Source: Streptomyces rubellomurinus (GTDB lineage Bacteria > Actinomycetota > Actinomycetes > Streptomycetales > Streptomycetaceae). From it: a stretch of DNA of 64,000 nt. The stretch's first letter is position 1, and every line of letters begins with the position of its first letter. The stretch covers positions 24,794-88,793 of the forward strand of contig NZ_JZKH01000028.1 of the NCBI RefSeq assembly GCF_000961885.1, read 5' to 3'. Under the pieces are notes generated by a model. The model made no database searches, was not told the DNA's origin, and saw nothing but the letters and a program-made list of their open reading frames with translations. The position numbers and the translations under genes were made by a program. Below are positions 28,216 to 36,932 of this stretch, in pieces.

Positions 28216-28785
28216 ATGGGCCCCGACGACCGCACTCCGCCGCTTCCCCCGCTCCCGCGCACGGCGCCGCCGCGCCCGGTGGTCAAGCGCACCGCCCGCG
28301 CGATCCTGCTGGAGCTGGACCCGGACGATCCGCACGGCCCCGCCTCGATCGTGCTGATCCGGCGCGTCCGGCCGGGCTCGCCGCACCCGTACTGGATCAC
28401 CCCCGGCGGCGGTGTGGAGCCGGGCGACCGGACGGTGGTGGACGCGCTGCACCGCGAGGTGGCGGAGGAACTGGGCGGCAAGGTGGTCGACGTGGTGCCC
28501 GCCTTCGTCGACACCATCAGCCACACGCACCACGACGACGGGACGCTGCTGCACCCGCACGGGGTCAAGGTGCAGCACTTCTTCGTCTGCCGGCTGGCCT
28601 CGATGGACCTCAGCCGGCGGCACGGGCCCGAGGTGGACGACCCGAACGGCGAGTACGAGGTGGTCCGGCTGCCGTTCACCCGCGAGGGCGTGACCTCGGT
28701 CAACGTCGTCCCGCCCCGGCTGCGGGCGTACCTGGCGGCGAACATCGAGGGCGTCCGGGCTCTGCTCGCCCCCGACCTGGGCTGA
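28216..28785 (+). CDS. Nudix hydrolase
   Basis: 189 aa from ATG 28216, with GGAGG directly upstream. Nudix box GGGVEPGDRTVVDALHREVAEELGG (two overlapping parts: GGGVEPGD and REVAEELGG) carries the REVxEE metal ligands; the usual first Glu of GX5E is Asp here, a conservative change. A proline-rich 25-residue N-terminus precedes it. The substrate is some nucleoside diphosphate linked to X. Confidence 0.9.
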   Translation: MGPDDRTPPLPPLPRTAPPRPVVKRTARAILLELDPDDPHGPASIVLIRRVRPGSPHPYWITPGGGVEPGDRTVVDALHREVAEELGGKVVDVVPAFVDTISHTHHDDGTLLHPHGVKVQHFFVCRLASMDLSRRHGPEVDDPNGEYEVVRLPFTREGVTSVNVVPPRLRAYLAANIEGVRALLAPDLG

Positions 28786-28813
28786 CGGACCCGGTCCGGG
28801 CCGGTGCCGCGGT

Positions 28814-28836
28814 CCGGGCCCGTTCATCGGGCCCGG
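28814..28836. terminator. Bidirectional terminator
   Basis: CCGGGCCCG / CGGGCCCGG (28814-28822/28828-28836) with a 5-nt loop, between the convergent Nudix and flavohaemoglobin genes. Confidence 0.7.
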
Positions 28837-28849
28837 CCGGCTCTGCCGC

Positions 28850-30505
28850 TCATCCGGCGGCCAGCTCGCCGACCAGGTCGTGCCGGATCCGCTCGGCCGG
28901 CACCCCCGCCCGCAGCAGCACCCCGACACCCCGGCGGACCATCGCGGGCGGCCCGCTGAGCACCGCCTCCCGGCCCGTCCACGGGCCGAACCGGCCGACC
29001 ACCTCGGGCAGTTCACCGGTCAGCACGCCCTCGGCCGGCCCGCTGCCGGACAGCACCGGGCGCACCGCCAGCCAGGGGTGACGGGCGGCCAGCTCGCGCA
29101 GCCCGTCCAGCTCGTACAGCTCGGCGGCGCCGCGGGCGCCGTAGAACACCTCGACGCTGCGGCCGCGCCCGCCGTACTCGACGGCCTCCTCGACCAGGGC
29201 GCGGATCGGGGCGATGCCGGTGCCGCCGGCCAGGCAGAGCAGGTCGGCGCCGAGCGCGTGGTCGACGGTCATCGCACCGGCCGCCGGGCCCAGCCGCAGG
29301 ACGTCCCCGGGCGCGGCCCGGTGCACCAGCGCGTTGCTCACCCAGCCCGCCGGGACGGCCTTGACGTGGAAGGTCAGCAGCCCGTCCGGGCGGGGTGCGG
29401 TGGCGAAGGAGTAGTGCCGCCAGACCCTCGGCCACCAGGGCGTCTCCAGGCTGCAGTACTGCCCGGCCCGGTACCGGTACGCCTGGTCGGGGCGGACGGT
29501 GATCACCGCGACGTCCCGGGTGCGGCGCTCGTGCCGGACGACCTCGCCCTGCCACCAGGGCGGCGAGGTGCGGGCGGCCTCCTCGGCGGCCTCGATCATG
29601 ATCGTGGAGATCAGCCGGTAGACGCGGCGCCAGGCCAGCTCGGTGTCGGCGTCCCAGCGGGCGCCCGCGTACCGGGCCAACGCCTGCACCAGGCACTCCC
29701 CGACCGGGGGGTAGTGGCCGGTCAGCGTGCCGTAGCGGCGGTGGCCGCGGCCGAGCTCGCCGAGCCGGGTGCGCAGCGCCACCGGATCCTCGGCGCCGCG
29801 GGCGGCGGCCAGCAGGGCGCGGAACAGGCGGTCGCGCTGGACGTCCATGGCGGCCGGGAAGAGCGAGCGGACCTCGGGGTGGTGCAGGAAGAGCAGCGCG
29901 TAGAAGTGCGCGGTGGCCCGGTCGGCGACGGGCTCGACGACGGCGAGGCTGGCCCGGATCAGCTCGATGTCCCGTGGCGTGGGAGGGAGTTCGGCGGCGG
30001 AGAGGTCCGGCTGGGCGGCCGGCGGCACGGACAGCGGGGCAGGCTGCGGCGCGGGCGGCAGCGCGGGAACGGCCGGCCGGTGTGCCCAGGCCTCGCTCCA
30101 ACTGTCGCCGGGGCCCGCCCAGTTGAGGCCGGGCGCGTCGGCGAACAGCGGCTGGAAGGCGGGCGCGACGCCGGTGGTCGTCGCGAACGGCTCCGGGTGA
30201 CCGGGGTGCGGATGACCGGGCTCCGGGTAGCTGGGCGCGGGCACGGCCGGCGGCTGGGCCGGCCGGGCCGGGATCACCGGGTGGACGGCCTGCGGCAGCC
30301 CCGCGGCGCCGTCCGCCGGCGGCAGGTCCGGCGGGTCCAGCGGCATCGGCGGCCGGGCCGGCTGCGCCGCCACGGGCTCGGGCGGCAGCTCCGGCAACTC
30401 CGGCAACTCCGCCAGGCCCGGGACGGCGGCAACCCCCGCCGAACCGTGCCCGGTGCGGATCAGAAGTGTTCGGCGGGACTTCACCGCCGCGTTTCGAGTA
30501 CCCAA
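28850..30505 (-). CDS. Flavohaemoglobin-like protein with long Pro-rich N-terminus
   Basis: About 551 aa; the start is uncertain. TTG 30505 has GGAGG 13 nt upstream; GTG 30484 is the alternative. Residues about 20-165 are Pro/Ala/Gly-rich and probably disordered. A globin domain follows (ELIRASLAVVEPVADRATAHFYALLF, proximal His in GRGHRRYGTLTGHYPPVGE), then a ferredoxin-reductase-like FAD domain (YRYRAGQYCSLE, WRHYSFATAP) and a NAD-binding domain (CLAGGTGIAPIRALVEEA, LSGPPAMVRRG). This is the Hmp-type NO dioxygenase layout. The long N-terminus is unusual for that enzyme, which normally begins with the globin. Confidence 0.88.
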   Translation of the reverse strand: MGTRNAAVKSRRTLLIRTGHGSAGVAAVPGLAELPELPELPPEPVAAQPARPPMPLDPPDLPPADGAAGLPQAVHPVIPARPAQPPAVPAPSYPEPGHPHPGHPEPFATTTGVAPAFQPLFADAPGLNWAGPGDSWSEAWAHRPAVPALPPAPQPAPLSVPPAAQPDLSAAELPPTPRDIELIRASLAVVEPVADRATAHFYALLFLHHPEVRSLFPAAMDVQRDRLFRALLAAARGAEDPVALRTRLGELGRGHRRYGTLTGHYPPVGECLVQALARYAGARWDADTELAWRRVYRLISTIMIEAAEEAARTSPPWWQGEVVRHERRTRDVAVITVRPDQAYRYRAGQYCSLETPWWPRVWRHYSFATAPRPDGLLTFHVKAVPAGWVSNALVHRAAPGDVLRLGPAAGAMTVDHALGADLLCLAGGTGIAPIRALVEEAVEYGGRGRSVEVFYGARGAAELYELDGLRELAARHPWLAVRPVLSGSGPAEGVLTGELPEVVGRFGPWTGREAVLSGPPAMVRRGVGVLLRAGVPAERIRHDLVGELAAG

Positions 30506-30661
30506 GAGAATCGTTTCGCCTCCGGCCGCACTGCGCCACCACCTGGCTGGATCCCTACTGGCGCCTAGGCAGCGTGGCATGCCCGAAGTACTCATCCGAC
30601 AAATCGCGCGAAGCCCGGACACCCGGCCCGGGAACGCGCTACTCTCACTCGATCTGCGATT

Positions 30662-30692
30662 GCCCTGAGTGGCCCCCCTGTCCACTCAGGGC
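30662..30692 (-). terminator. Terminator of the 2-oxoacid dehydrogenase operon
   Basis: GCCCTGAGTGG / CCACTCAGGGC (30662-30672/30682-30692), perfect 11 bp with a 9-nt loop, 61 nt after the E2 stop. Confidence 0.75.
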
Positions 30693-30703
30693 AACCCGGC
30701 CCT

Positions 30704-30748
30704 GGTCACGGCCGCGACGGTCACGGCCGCGACGGTCACGGCCGCGGC
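30704..30748. repeat. Three tandem 15-bp repeats after E2
   Basis: Units GGTCACGGCCGCGAC at 30704 and 30719 and GGTCACGGCCGCGGC at 30734, directly after the E2 stop and before its terminator; a partial fourth unit (GGTCAC) overlaps the stop codon. A non-coding minisatellite. Confidence 0.85.
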
Positions 30749-30752
30749 CCGG

Positions 30753-32078
30753 TCACAGCTGCCGCAGCAGCATCCCCGGCCGCTCCACGCAGTCCGCGAC
30801 GAACCGCAGGAAGCCGCCCGCCGTCCCGCCGTCGCAGACCCGGTGGTCGAAGGTGAACGACAGCTGGGTGACCTCGCGCACCGCCAACTGCCCCTCGTGC
30901 ACCCAGGGCTTGGCGACGATCCGGCCGACGCCGAGCATCGCCGCCTCCGGGTGGTTGAGGATCGGCGTCGAGCCGTCCACACCGAACACCCCGTAGTTGT
31001 TCAGGGTGAAGGTGCCGCCGGTCAGTTCGGCCAACGAGAGCGAGCCGTCGCGCGCCGCCTCGGTCAACCGGCCGAGCTCGGCGCCGAGTTGCTCGGTGCC
31101 GAGGGTGTGCGCGTCCCGCACCACCGGTACGACCAGCCCGCGCTCGCCCTGCGCCGCGAAGCCCAGGTGCACCACCGAGTGCCGGATGATGCCCGAACCG
31201 TCGTCCGTCACACTGGAGTTGAGCTCCGGGAAGCGCGCCAGCGCGACCGTGCAGATCCGCGCCAGCAGCGCCAGCACGCTCACCTTCGGGCCCGGCGTGG
31301 CGTTCAACTGCCGGCGCAGCGCCATCAGTTCGGTGGCGTCCGCGTCCACCCAGCAGGTCGCGGCCGGGATCTCCCGGTGGCTGCGGCTCAGCTTCTCGGC
31401 CACCGCCTTGCGCAGCCCGCGCAGCGGGACGACGCCCTCCTGCGGCGCGGCGGCGACGGAGGCCGCCGGAGCGGCCACCTTCGCCGCGACCGCCCGTTCG
31501 ACGTCCGCGCGCATGATCAGCCCGTCCGGCCCGCTGCCCGCGACGGCGCCCAGGTCGATGCCCTGCTCCCGGGCCAGCCGCCGCACCAGCGGCGAGATCA
31601 CCGGCACCACCACGGGAGCGGCCGGCGCGACGGGAGCCGCAGCAACGGGAGCCGGCGCGACCGCGACCGGGGCGACCGCGGCCGGAGCGGCAGGCACGCC
31701 CACCCGGCGCCGCCGTCCGCCCTTGGACTCGGCGACGCCGTACCCGACCAGCGGCCGCTCCACCTCCGCGGCCAGCTGAGCGGCCACCTGAGCGGCCCGC
31801 TCGGCGGGCTCCTCGGGCGCGGCCCCGCCGGGCGACGCCACCGCGACCGTCACCAGCGGCGCGCCCACGGCGATCTCCTCGCCGACCTCGCCGTACCGCG
31901 CGGTCACCACCCCGCCGTACGGGCAGGGCACCTCCACCACGGCCTTGGCCGTCTCGACCTCCACCACCGGCTGGTCGACCGCGATCACCTCGCCGACCTC
32001 GACCATCCAGCGCACCACCTCGGCCCCGGTGAGACCCTCACCGAGGTCGGGCAGTCGGAACTCCCGCACGACGGGCAT
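30753..32078 (-). CDS. Branched-chain 2-oxoacid dehydrogenase E2 subunit
   Basis: 441 aa from ATG 32078; a GTG directly before it is an alternative. Lipoyl domain (residues 1-80) with lipoylated K45 in VEVETAKAVVEVP; an Ala/Pro/Val-rich linker; peripheral subunit-binding domain (PLVRRLAREQGIDLGAVAGSGPDG, about residues 165-190); and the acyltransferase core ending with the catalytic His in FTFDHRVCDGG. It transfers the acyl group to CoA in branched-chain keto-acid oxidation, supplying starter units for branched fatty acids. It is last in the E1alpha-E1beta-E2 operon; E3 is not present here. Confidence 0.95.
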   Translation of the reverse strand: MPVVREFRLPDLGEGLTGAEVVRWMVEVGEVIAVDQPVVEVETAKAVVEVPCPYGGVVTARYGEVGEEIAVGAPLVTVAVASPGGAAPEEPAERAAQVAAQLAAEVERPLVGYGVAESKGGRRRRVGVPAAPAAVAPVAVAPAPVAAAPVAPAAPVVVPVISPLVRRLAREQGIDLGAVAGSGPDGLIMRADVERAVAAKVAAPAASVAAAPQEGVVPLRGLRKAVAEKLSRSHREIPAATCWVDADATELMALRRQLNATPGPKVSVLALLARICTVALARFPELNSSVTDDGSGIIRHSVVHLGFAAQGERGLVVPVVRDAHTLGTEQLGAELGRLTEAARDGSLSLAELTGGTFTLNNYGVFGVDGSTPILNHPEAAMLGVGRIVAKPWVHEGQLAVREVTQLSFTFDHRVCDGGTAGGFLRFVADCVERPGMLLRQL

Positions 32079-32083
32079 CACGC

Positions 32084-33079
32084 TCAGTCCTCCCACTGCA
32101 GCCGGGCGACCGCGTCCAGGATCCGGTCCACCCCGGGCAGGTGGTGGTGCTCCAGCATCGGCGGCGGGTACGGGATGTCGAAGCCGGTGACCCGCAGCAC
32201 GGGCGCGGCCAGGTGGTGGAAGCAGCGCTCGGTGACCCGGGCGGCGATCTCCGCGCCGGTGCCGCCGAAGCCGCTGGCCTCGTGCACGACCACGGCCCGG
32301 CCGAGCGAGCGCACCACCCGGGTGACGGTCTCGTCGTCGAACGGGACGAGCGTGCGCAGGTCCAGCACCGCGAGGTCCCAGCCCTCGGCCTTCGCCGCCT
32401 CGGCCGCCTCCAGGCAGACCGGCAGCGAGGGGCCGTAGGTGATGAGCACCGCCGAGGTGCCGGTGCGCCGCAGCACGGCCCTGCCGATCGGCTCGACCGG
32501 CGCCGCCGGGTCGAACTCGGCCTTGCCCCAGTAGAGCCGCTTGGGCTCCAGGAAGACCACCGGGTCGTCGGAGGCGATCGAGGCGCGCAGCAGCCCGTAC
32601 GCGTCGGCGACGGTGCCGGGGGTGACCACGTGCAGGCCGGGGGTGCTGGTGTAGTACGCCTCGGAGGCGTCGCTGTGGTGCTCGACGCCGCCGATGCCGC
32701 CGCCGTACGGGACGCGGACGGTGATCGGCAGCGGGAGGCGGCCGGCGGTGCGGTTGCGCATCTTGGCGACGTGCGAGAACAGCTGCTCCAGCGCCGGGTA
32801 GGCGAAGGCGTCGAACTGCATCTCGACGACCGGGCGCAGCCCGTACATCGCCATGCCGATCGCGGTGCCGAGGATGCCGGCCTCGGCGAGCGGGGTGTCC
32901 AGGCAGCGGTCCGGGCCGAACTCGGCGGTCAGCCCGTCGGTGATCCGGAAGACGCCGCCGAGCGCGCCGACGTCCTCGCCGAGCACGTGTACCGCCGGGT
33001 CCTCGCGCATGGCGTCCCGCAGCGCGGAGTTGAGCGCCTGCGCCATGGAGGCGGTACGGGAAGAAACAGCGGTCGACAT
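32084..33079 (-). CDS. Branched-chain 2-oxoacid dehydrogenase E1 beta subunit
   Basis: 331 aa. Typical transketolase-like pyrimidine domain (VLGEDVGALGGVFRITDGL, the Glu activating TPP; DTPLAEAGILGTAIGMAMYGLRPVVEMQF) and C-terminal transketolase domain (VITYGPSLPVCLEAAE, VVHEASGFGG). With E1alpha it decarboxylates 2-oxoacids; the EHHSDASEAYYTSTPGL loop fits BCDH-type rather than acetoin enzymes. ATG 33079 shares one base with the E1alpha stop (TGATG), so translation is coupled. Confidence 0.95.
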   Translation of the reverse strand: MSTAVSSRTASMAQALNSALRDAMREDPAVHVLGEDVGALGGVFRITDGLTAEFGPDRCLDTPLAEAGILGTAIGMAMYGLRPVVEMQFDAFAYPALEQLFSHVAKMRNRTAGRLPLPITVRVPYGGGIGGVEHHSDASEAYYTSTPGLHVVTPGTVADAYGLLRASIASDDPVVFLEPKRLYWGKAEFDPAAPVEPIGRAVLRRTGTSAVLITYGPSLPVCLEAAEAAKAEGWDLAVLDLRTLVPFDDETVTRVVRSLGRAVVVHEASGFGGTGAEIAARVTERCFHHLAAPVLRVTGFDIPYPPPMLEHHHLPGVDRILDAVARLQWED

Positions 33080-34218
33080 CAGTGCTGCACCTCGGCCTCG
33101 GCGGCCAGCTCGGCGGACAACTGGGCGGCTTGCTCGCGCAGTTGGGGGGTCGGCTCGGCGTAGACGTGGGCGAACAGCGCCATCGGGTCGAGCTCCGGGT
33201 CGGCGTGGAACTCGGCCCGCATCCGGGCCGCCAGCGCCTCCGCCTCGTCCGCCGCGAGCCGGACCAGCTCGTCGTCGAGGATGCCGAGTCCGCGCAGCGC
33301 CCGCTCCATCTGCAGGATCGGGTCGTGGTCCTGCCAGGCGGCCACCTCGGGCTCGGTGCGGTAGCGGGTGGCGTCGTCGGCGTTGGTGTGCGCCTCGACC
33401 CGGTAGGTCAGCGCCTCGACCAGGGTGGGGCCGCCGCCGCTGCGGGCCCGCTCGACGGCCTCGGTGAGCACGGAGTGCACGGCCGGCGCGTCGTTGCCGT
33501 CCACCAGCCGGCCCGGCATGCCGTAGCCGACCGCCTTGTGCGCCAGGGTCGGCGCGGCGGACTGCGCGGTGAGCGGGACGGAGATCGCGTAGCCGTTGTT
33601 CTGCACCAGGAAGACCACCGGGGCCCGCAGCACGGCGGCGAAGTTCAGCGCCTCGTGGAAGTCGCCCTCGCTGGTGCCGCCGTCGCCGAGCATGGCCAGC
33701 GCGACCACCGGGTCGCCGCCCAGCCGGGCGGCGTGCGCCAGGCCGACCGCGTGCGGGGCCTGGGTGGCGAGCGGGGTGCAGAGCGGGGCGGTGCGGGTGG
33801 CGCGCGGGTCGTAGCCGGTGTGGGCGTTGCCGCGCAGCAGGGTGAGCGCTTCCAGCGGGTCGACGCCCCGGGAGACCACCGCGAGGGTGTCGCGGTAGCT
33901 GGGGAACAGCCAGTCCTGCTCGTCGAGCACCAGCGCGGCGGCGACCTGGCAGGCCTCCTGGCCGGTGGAGGCCGGGTAGACGGCGAGGCGGCCCTGCTTG
34001 GTCAGGGTGGTGGCTTGCTGGTTGTAGCGGCGGCCGACCACCAGGCGGCGGTACAGCTCGCGGAGCAGGGCCGGGTCGTGCTTCTCCAGCGCGGGGGTGC
34101 CGAGCACGCGGACGGGGGAGTCGTCCGGGAGGAAGGGGGCCGGGTCGGTGCGCGGGGCGGTCGCCCCGGGCAGCCAGCCGGGCACGCCCGTCTGGTGTCT
34201 GTGGTCGAGAACGGTCAT
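33079..34218 (-). CDS. Branched-chain 2-oxoacid dehydrogenase E1 alpha subunit
   Basis: 379 aa from ATG 34218, chosen because GGAGGT lies 8 nt upstream; an in-frame ATG 15 nt upstream is too close to that site. TPP-binding motif GDGGTSEGDFHEALNFAA..VQNN (about residues 175-208), preceded by RGNAHTGYDPRATRTAPL and followed by the phosphorylation-loop-like YRVEAHTNADDATRYR. First gene of the operon, divergent from an Lrp/AsnC regulator. A PaaR-like operator (34252-34265) lies 34 bp upstream of the start. Confidence 0.95.
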   Translation of the reverse strand: MTVLDHRHQTGVPGWLPGATAPRTDPAPFLPDDSPVRVLGTPALEKHDPALLRELYRRLVVGRRYNQQATTLTKQGRLAVYPASTGQEACQVAAALVLDEQDWLFPSYRDTLAVVSRGVDPLEALTLLRGNAHTGYDPRATRTAPLCTPLATQAPHAVGLAHAARLGGDPVVALAMLGDGGTSEGDFHEALNFAAVLRAPVVFLVQNNGYAISVPLTAQSAAPTLAHKAVGYGMPGRLVDGNDAPAVHSVLTEAVERARSGGGPTLVEALTYRVEAHTNADDATRYRTEPEVAAWQDHDPILQMERALRGLGILDDELVRLAADEAEALAARMRAEFHADPELDPMALFAHVYAEPTPQLREQAAQLSAELAAEAEVQH

Positions 34219-34251
34219 CTCGGGCACCTCCATGGGTGGCGGGGGCTCCCT

Positions 34252-34265
34252 ACCGATTGTTCGGT
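34252..34265. promoter_or_regulatory. PaaR-like operator upstream of the dehydrogenase operon
   Basis: ACCGATTGTTCGGT: inverted ACCGA/TCGGT around a 4-bp centre. It differs at one position from the paaN-upstream site (36933-36946) and lies 34 bp before the E1alpha start, where a repressor would overlap the promoter. Confidence 0.65.
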
Positions 34266-34366
34266 CGTCTGTTCATCTTGACCAGAAGCGTGACAAGGTG
34301 GTGGACATTCGGCCTGAGCGGCGGTCGACTGGTGGCAGTACGTCCAAACGGTGAGGGTGGGGGGTC

Positions 34367-34828
34367 ATGTCGGCTGAACAGATGTCCAGACTCGATCGGG
34401 TCGACCGGTCGATCCTGCGGCTGCTGCAGCAGGACGGTCGCGCCTCCATCCGCTCGGTGGCCGAGCGGGTGCACGTGTCCCGGGCGAACGCCTACGCCCG
34501 GATCTCCAGGATGGTCGAGGACGGCGTCATCCGCGGCTTCACCGCCAGGGTGGACCACGAACGGGCCGGTCAGGGCGCGTCCGCGTACATCACCCTGAAG
34601 ATCGTCCAGAACTCCTGGCGGACGGTGCGCGAGCAGCTGCTGGAGCTGCCCGGGGTGGCGCACATCGCCCTGGTCGGCGGGGACTTCGACGTCCTGCTGC
34701 TGGTGCACACCGCCGACAACCACGCGCTGCGGGAGCTGGTGCTCAACCGCATCCAGTCCATCCCGCAGGTGCTCGGCACACGAACCATGCTGGTGTTCGA
34801 GGAGACCGACCAGGTGCCGCCGGACTGA
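34367..34828 (+). CDS. Lrp/AsnC-family regulator (BkdR-like)
   Basis: 153 aa. N-terminal winged HTH (LDRVDRSILRLLQQDGRASIRSVAERVHVSRANAYARISRMVEDGVI, two overlapping parts around residue 30) and C-terminal RAM effector domain with GGDFDVLLLVHTADN. Transcribed away from the branched-chain dehydrogenase operon with 148 bp between, the layout of bkdR genes, which sense branched-chain amino acids. GTGAGGGTGGGGG precedes ATG 34367. Confidence 0.92.
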   Translation: MSAEQMSRLDRVDRSILRLLQQDGRASIRSVAERVHVSRANAYARISRMVEDGVIRGFTARVDHERAGQGASAYITLKIVQNSWRTVREQLLELPGVAHIALVGGDFDVLLLVHTADNHALRELVLNRIQSIPQVLGTRTMLVFEETDQVPPD

Positions 34829-34837
34829 GCGTCCCGG

Positions 34838-35422
34838 TCAGCGCGCCCGCAGCCCGTCGAAGGCCAGGTGCACCACCGCGTCCGGCACGCCGTCCGTCGC
34901 CTTCAGGCCCGGGCGGTACCACTCCACGATCGAGTTGATCATCCCGAACAGCAGCCGGGTGGCCAGCCGCGGCTCCACGTCCGAGCGCAGCGCCCCGTCC
35001 GCGACGGCCGCCCGCACCAGCGCGGCCACCTGGTGGTCGAACTCCCGCCGCCGCTCCAGCGCCCACAGCTCGGTGGCCGTGTTGCCGCGCACCCGCAGCA
35101 GCAGCGTCACGTACGGCAGCTCCGCCAGCAGCACCTCGGCGGTGCGCCGCACCACGTGCTCCAGCCGCTCCACCGCCGGGCCCTCGACCGCGCCCGGCTC
35201 GGCCAGGATCGCGAACAGGGCGTCCAGCGCCCGCCCGACCGCCAGCCGCAGCAGCTCCTCCTTGCCGCGCACGTGGTGGTAGATCGACGACTTGGAGATC
35301 CCGGCCGCCCGGGACAGGTCCTCCATCGAGGTCCCGTCGTAACCGCGCTCGTTGAACACGTCGACGGTCACCGCGAGCAGTGACTCCACGGTGTAGGCGG
35401 TGCGCGTGGTGTGATCGGCCAT
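34838..35422 (-). CDS. TetR-family regulator (PaaR-like)
   Basis: 194 aa from ATG 35422. TetR HTH TSMEDLSRAAGISKSSIYHHVRGKEELL in two overlapping parts (about residues 31-58), followed by a helical ligand domain (TAEVLLAELPYVTLLLRVRG). It sits between the dehydrogenase operon and paaN; both carry the same 14-bp inverted repeat upstream. The core ACCGNNCGNNCGGT is what I recall for PaaR, the phenylacetyl-CoA-responsive repressor of corynebacteria, so this gene is the obvious candidate regulator. Assignment by context, not proof. Confidence 0.85.
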   Translation of the reverse strand: MADHTTRTAYTVESLLAVTVDVFNERGYDGTSMEDLSRAAGISKSSIYHHVRGKEELLRLAVGRALDALFAILAEPGAVEGPAVERLEHVVRRTAEVLLAELPYVTLLLRVRGNTATELWALERRREFDHQVAALVRAAVADGALRSDVEPRLATRLLFGMINSIVEWYRPGLKATDGVPDAVVHLAFDGLRAR

Positions 35423-35490
35423 CCTCCGAGTATCCCCGGCCGCCCCGACCGGGACGCGATCGGGCCCCGTCCGATCCGCGGGACAGGCCC

Positions 35491-35512
35491 TAGAATCGCC
35501 GGACGATCGTCC
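35491..35512 (+). promoter_or_regulatory. -10 box followed by a 12-bp palindrome
   Basis: TAGAAT (35491-35496) is a good -10 for the PIG-V-type gene. The perfect palindrome GGACGATCGTCC (35501-35512) covers the expected transcription start, 27 bp before the gene. Confidence 0.5.
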
Positions 35513-35538
35513 ACGTCCAGCGGCTGGAGCCACGGCTG

Positions 35539-36807
35539 ATGAACGCAATACCGGCAGTCGCCTCCGACGTGCCCGAGCAGCGCAGCGGGGCGCCGGACGG
35601 CGTCTCCGGCGGCTGGCAGGCGCGCGCCCGAGCGCTGGTGATCCGGTTCGGCCCGGCCGTGTGGTGCTACACGCTGCTCAAACTGGTCGGCTTCACCGTC
35701 TTCATGAAGCTGCTCTCCTTCGCCGGCGACTACGCCAAGAAGCCGGCCCGGTTCGGCGGCGGCGCCAACCCCTGGGACGTGCTGGCCAGCTGGGACGGCT
35801 GGTGGTACCAGCAGGTGGCGCAGTTCGGCTACCACCCGGCCCTGGTCCCGATCCCGGGCGCCACCGGCGGGTTCATGGTCGAGCAGAACTCGGCGGCCTT
35901 CTTCCCGCTCTACCCCGGCCTGATGCGGATGACCTCGGAGGTCACCGGCCTCGGCCTGTACGGCGCCGGGATGCTGGTGTCGGTGGTGGCCTCGCTGTTC
36001 GCCGCGGCCGGGATCTTCGCCGTGGTGGAGAAGCTGTCCGGGGACGCCCGGGCGGGCGTGATCGCGGCCGGGATCTGGGCGATCGCACCGGGCTCGGGCG
36101 CCGAGTGGGCGGTCTACTCGGACTCCACCTTCGTCGCGCTGGCCGCCTGGGCCTGCTACCTCACGATGACCAAGCGGTGGATCGCCGCCGGGGCCGTCAC
36201 CCTGGTCGCCGGGCTGAACCGGCCGACCGCCGCGGCGCTGATCGGCGCGGTGGGCCTGGCCGCGCTGGTCGAGCTGTGGCGGCGGGAGAGCGGCGTGCTG
36301 CGCCCGCTGGCGGCGATGCTGCTGGCCCCGCTCGGCCTGCTCGGCTACGTCGCCTGGGTGGGCTGGCGGACGGGCGAGTGGGGCGGCTACTTCCGGCTGC
36401 AGCACGACGCCTGGCTGCACTACTTCGACTGGGGCGAGGGCACCTGGCACGCGATCCGCGGCGTGCTGCTGGGCCGCGGCGACTACCCGTTCGCGTTCGC
36501 GGTGCCGGACCTGCTGGCCACCCTGATCGTGTTCACCCTGCCGATGCTGATCGTGCTGCTGATCCGGCTGCGCCCGCCGCTGGTGCTGGTCGCCTACACG
36601 CTGGCGACGATCGTCTCGGTGCTGGGCAGCCTCGGCATCTTCGGCAACGTCTCGCGCTACCTGCTGCCGGCGTTCCCGCTGTTCGTCCCGCTCGCGATCG
36701 GGATGCGCAAGCTGAGCTGGCCGGTGCTGGCGACGGTGCTGGGCAGCGGCGCGATCGCCTCCGGCTGGTACGCCGGGTACGTGATCTTCGAGCTCGGCGT
36801 GCCGTAG
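35539..36807 (+). CDS. PIG-V-type GT-C mannosyltransferase
   Basis: 422 aa. After a 30-residue cytoplasmic N-terminus there are about eight to ten membrane segments. The first external loop holds the catalytic-type acidic motif PWDVLASWDGWWYQQVAQFGYH, typical of PIG-V/Gpi18 mannosyltransferases, then AAFFPLYPGLMR and LNRPTAAALIGA. It uses a polyprenyl-phosphate-linked sugar on the outer membrane face. ATG 35539 lies after CTGGAGCCACGGCTG (weak site). Divergent from the TetR gene; the relation is unclear. Confidence 0.85.
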   Translation: MNAIPAVASDVPEQRSGAPDGVSGGWQARARALVIRFGPAVWCYTLLKLVGFTVFMKLLSFAGDYAKKPARFGGGANPWDVLASWDGWWYQQVAQFGYHPALVPIPGATGGFMVEQNSAAFFPLYPGLMRMTSEVTGLGLYGAGMLVSVVASLFAAAGIFAVVEKLSGDARAGVIAAGIWAIAPGSGAEWAVYSDSTFVALAAWACYLTMTKRWIAAGAVTLVAGLNRPTAAALIGAVGLAALVELWRRESGVLRPLAAMLLAPLGLLGYVAWVGWRTGEWGGYFRLQHDAWLHYFDWGEGTWHAIRGVLLGRGDYPFAFAVPDLLATLIVFTLPMLIVLLIRLRPPLVLVAYTLATIVSVLGSLGIFGNVSRYLLPAFPLFVPLAIGMRKLSWPVLATVLGSGAIASGWYAGYVIFELGVP

Positions 36808-36932
36808 ACCGCGCACGGACCCGAACCGGGGGCGCGTCCGTACGGGACGCGCCCCCGCGTGCTTCCGCCCCACGCCCGTCCCTCGCCCGTCCCTCGCGCA
36901 TCGGATCGGGATCGCCACACCCCCTTTCGCCG

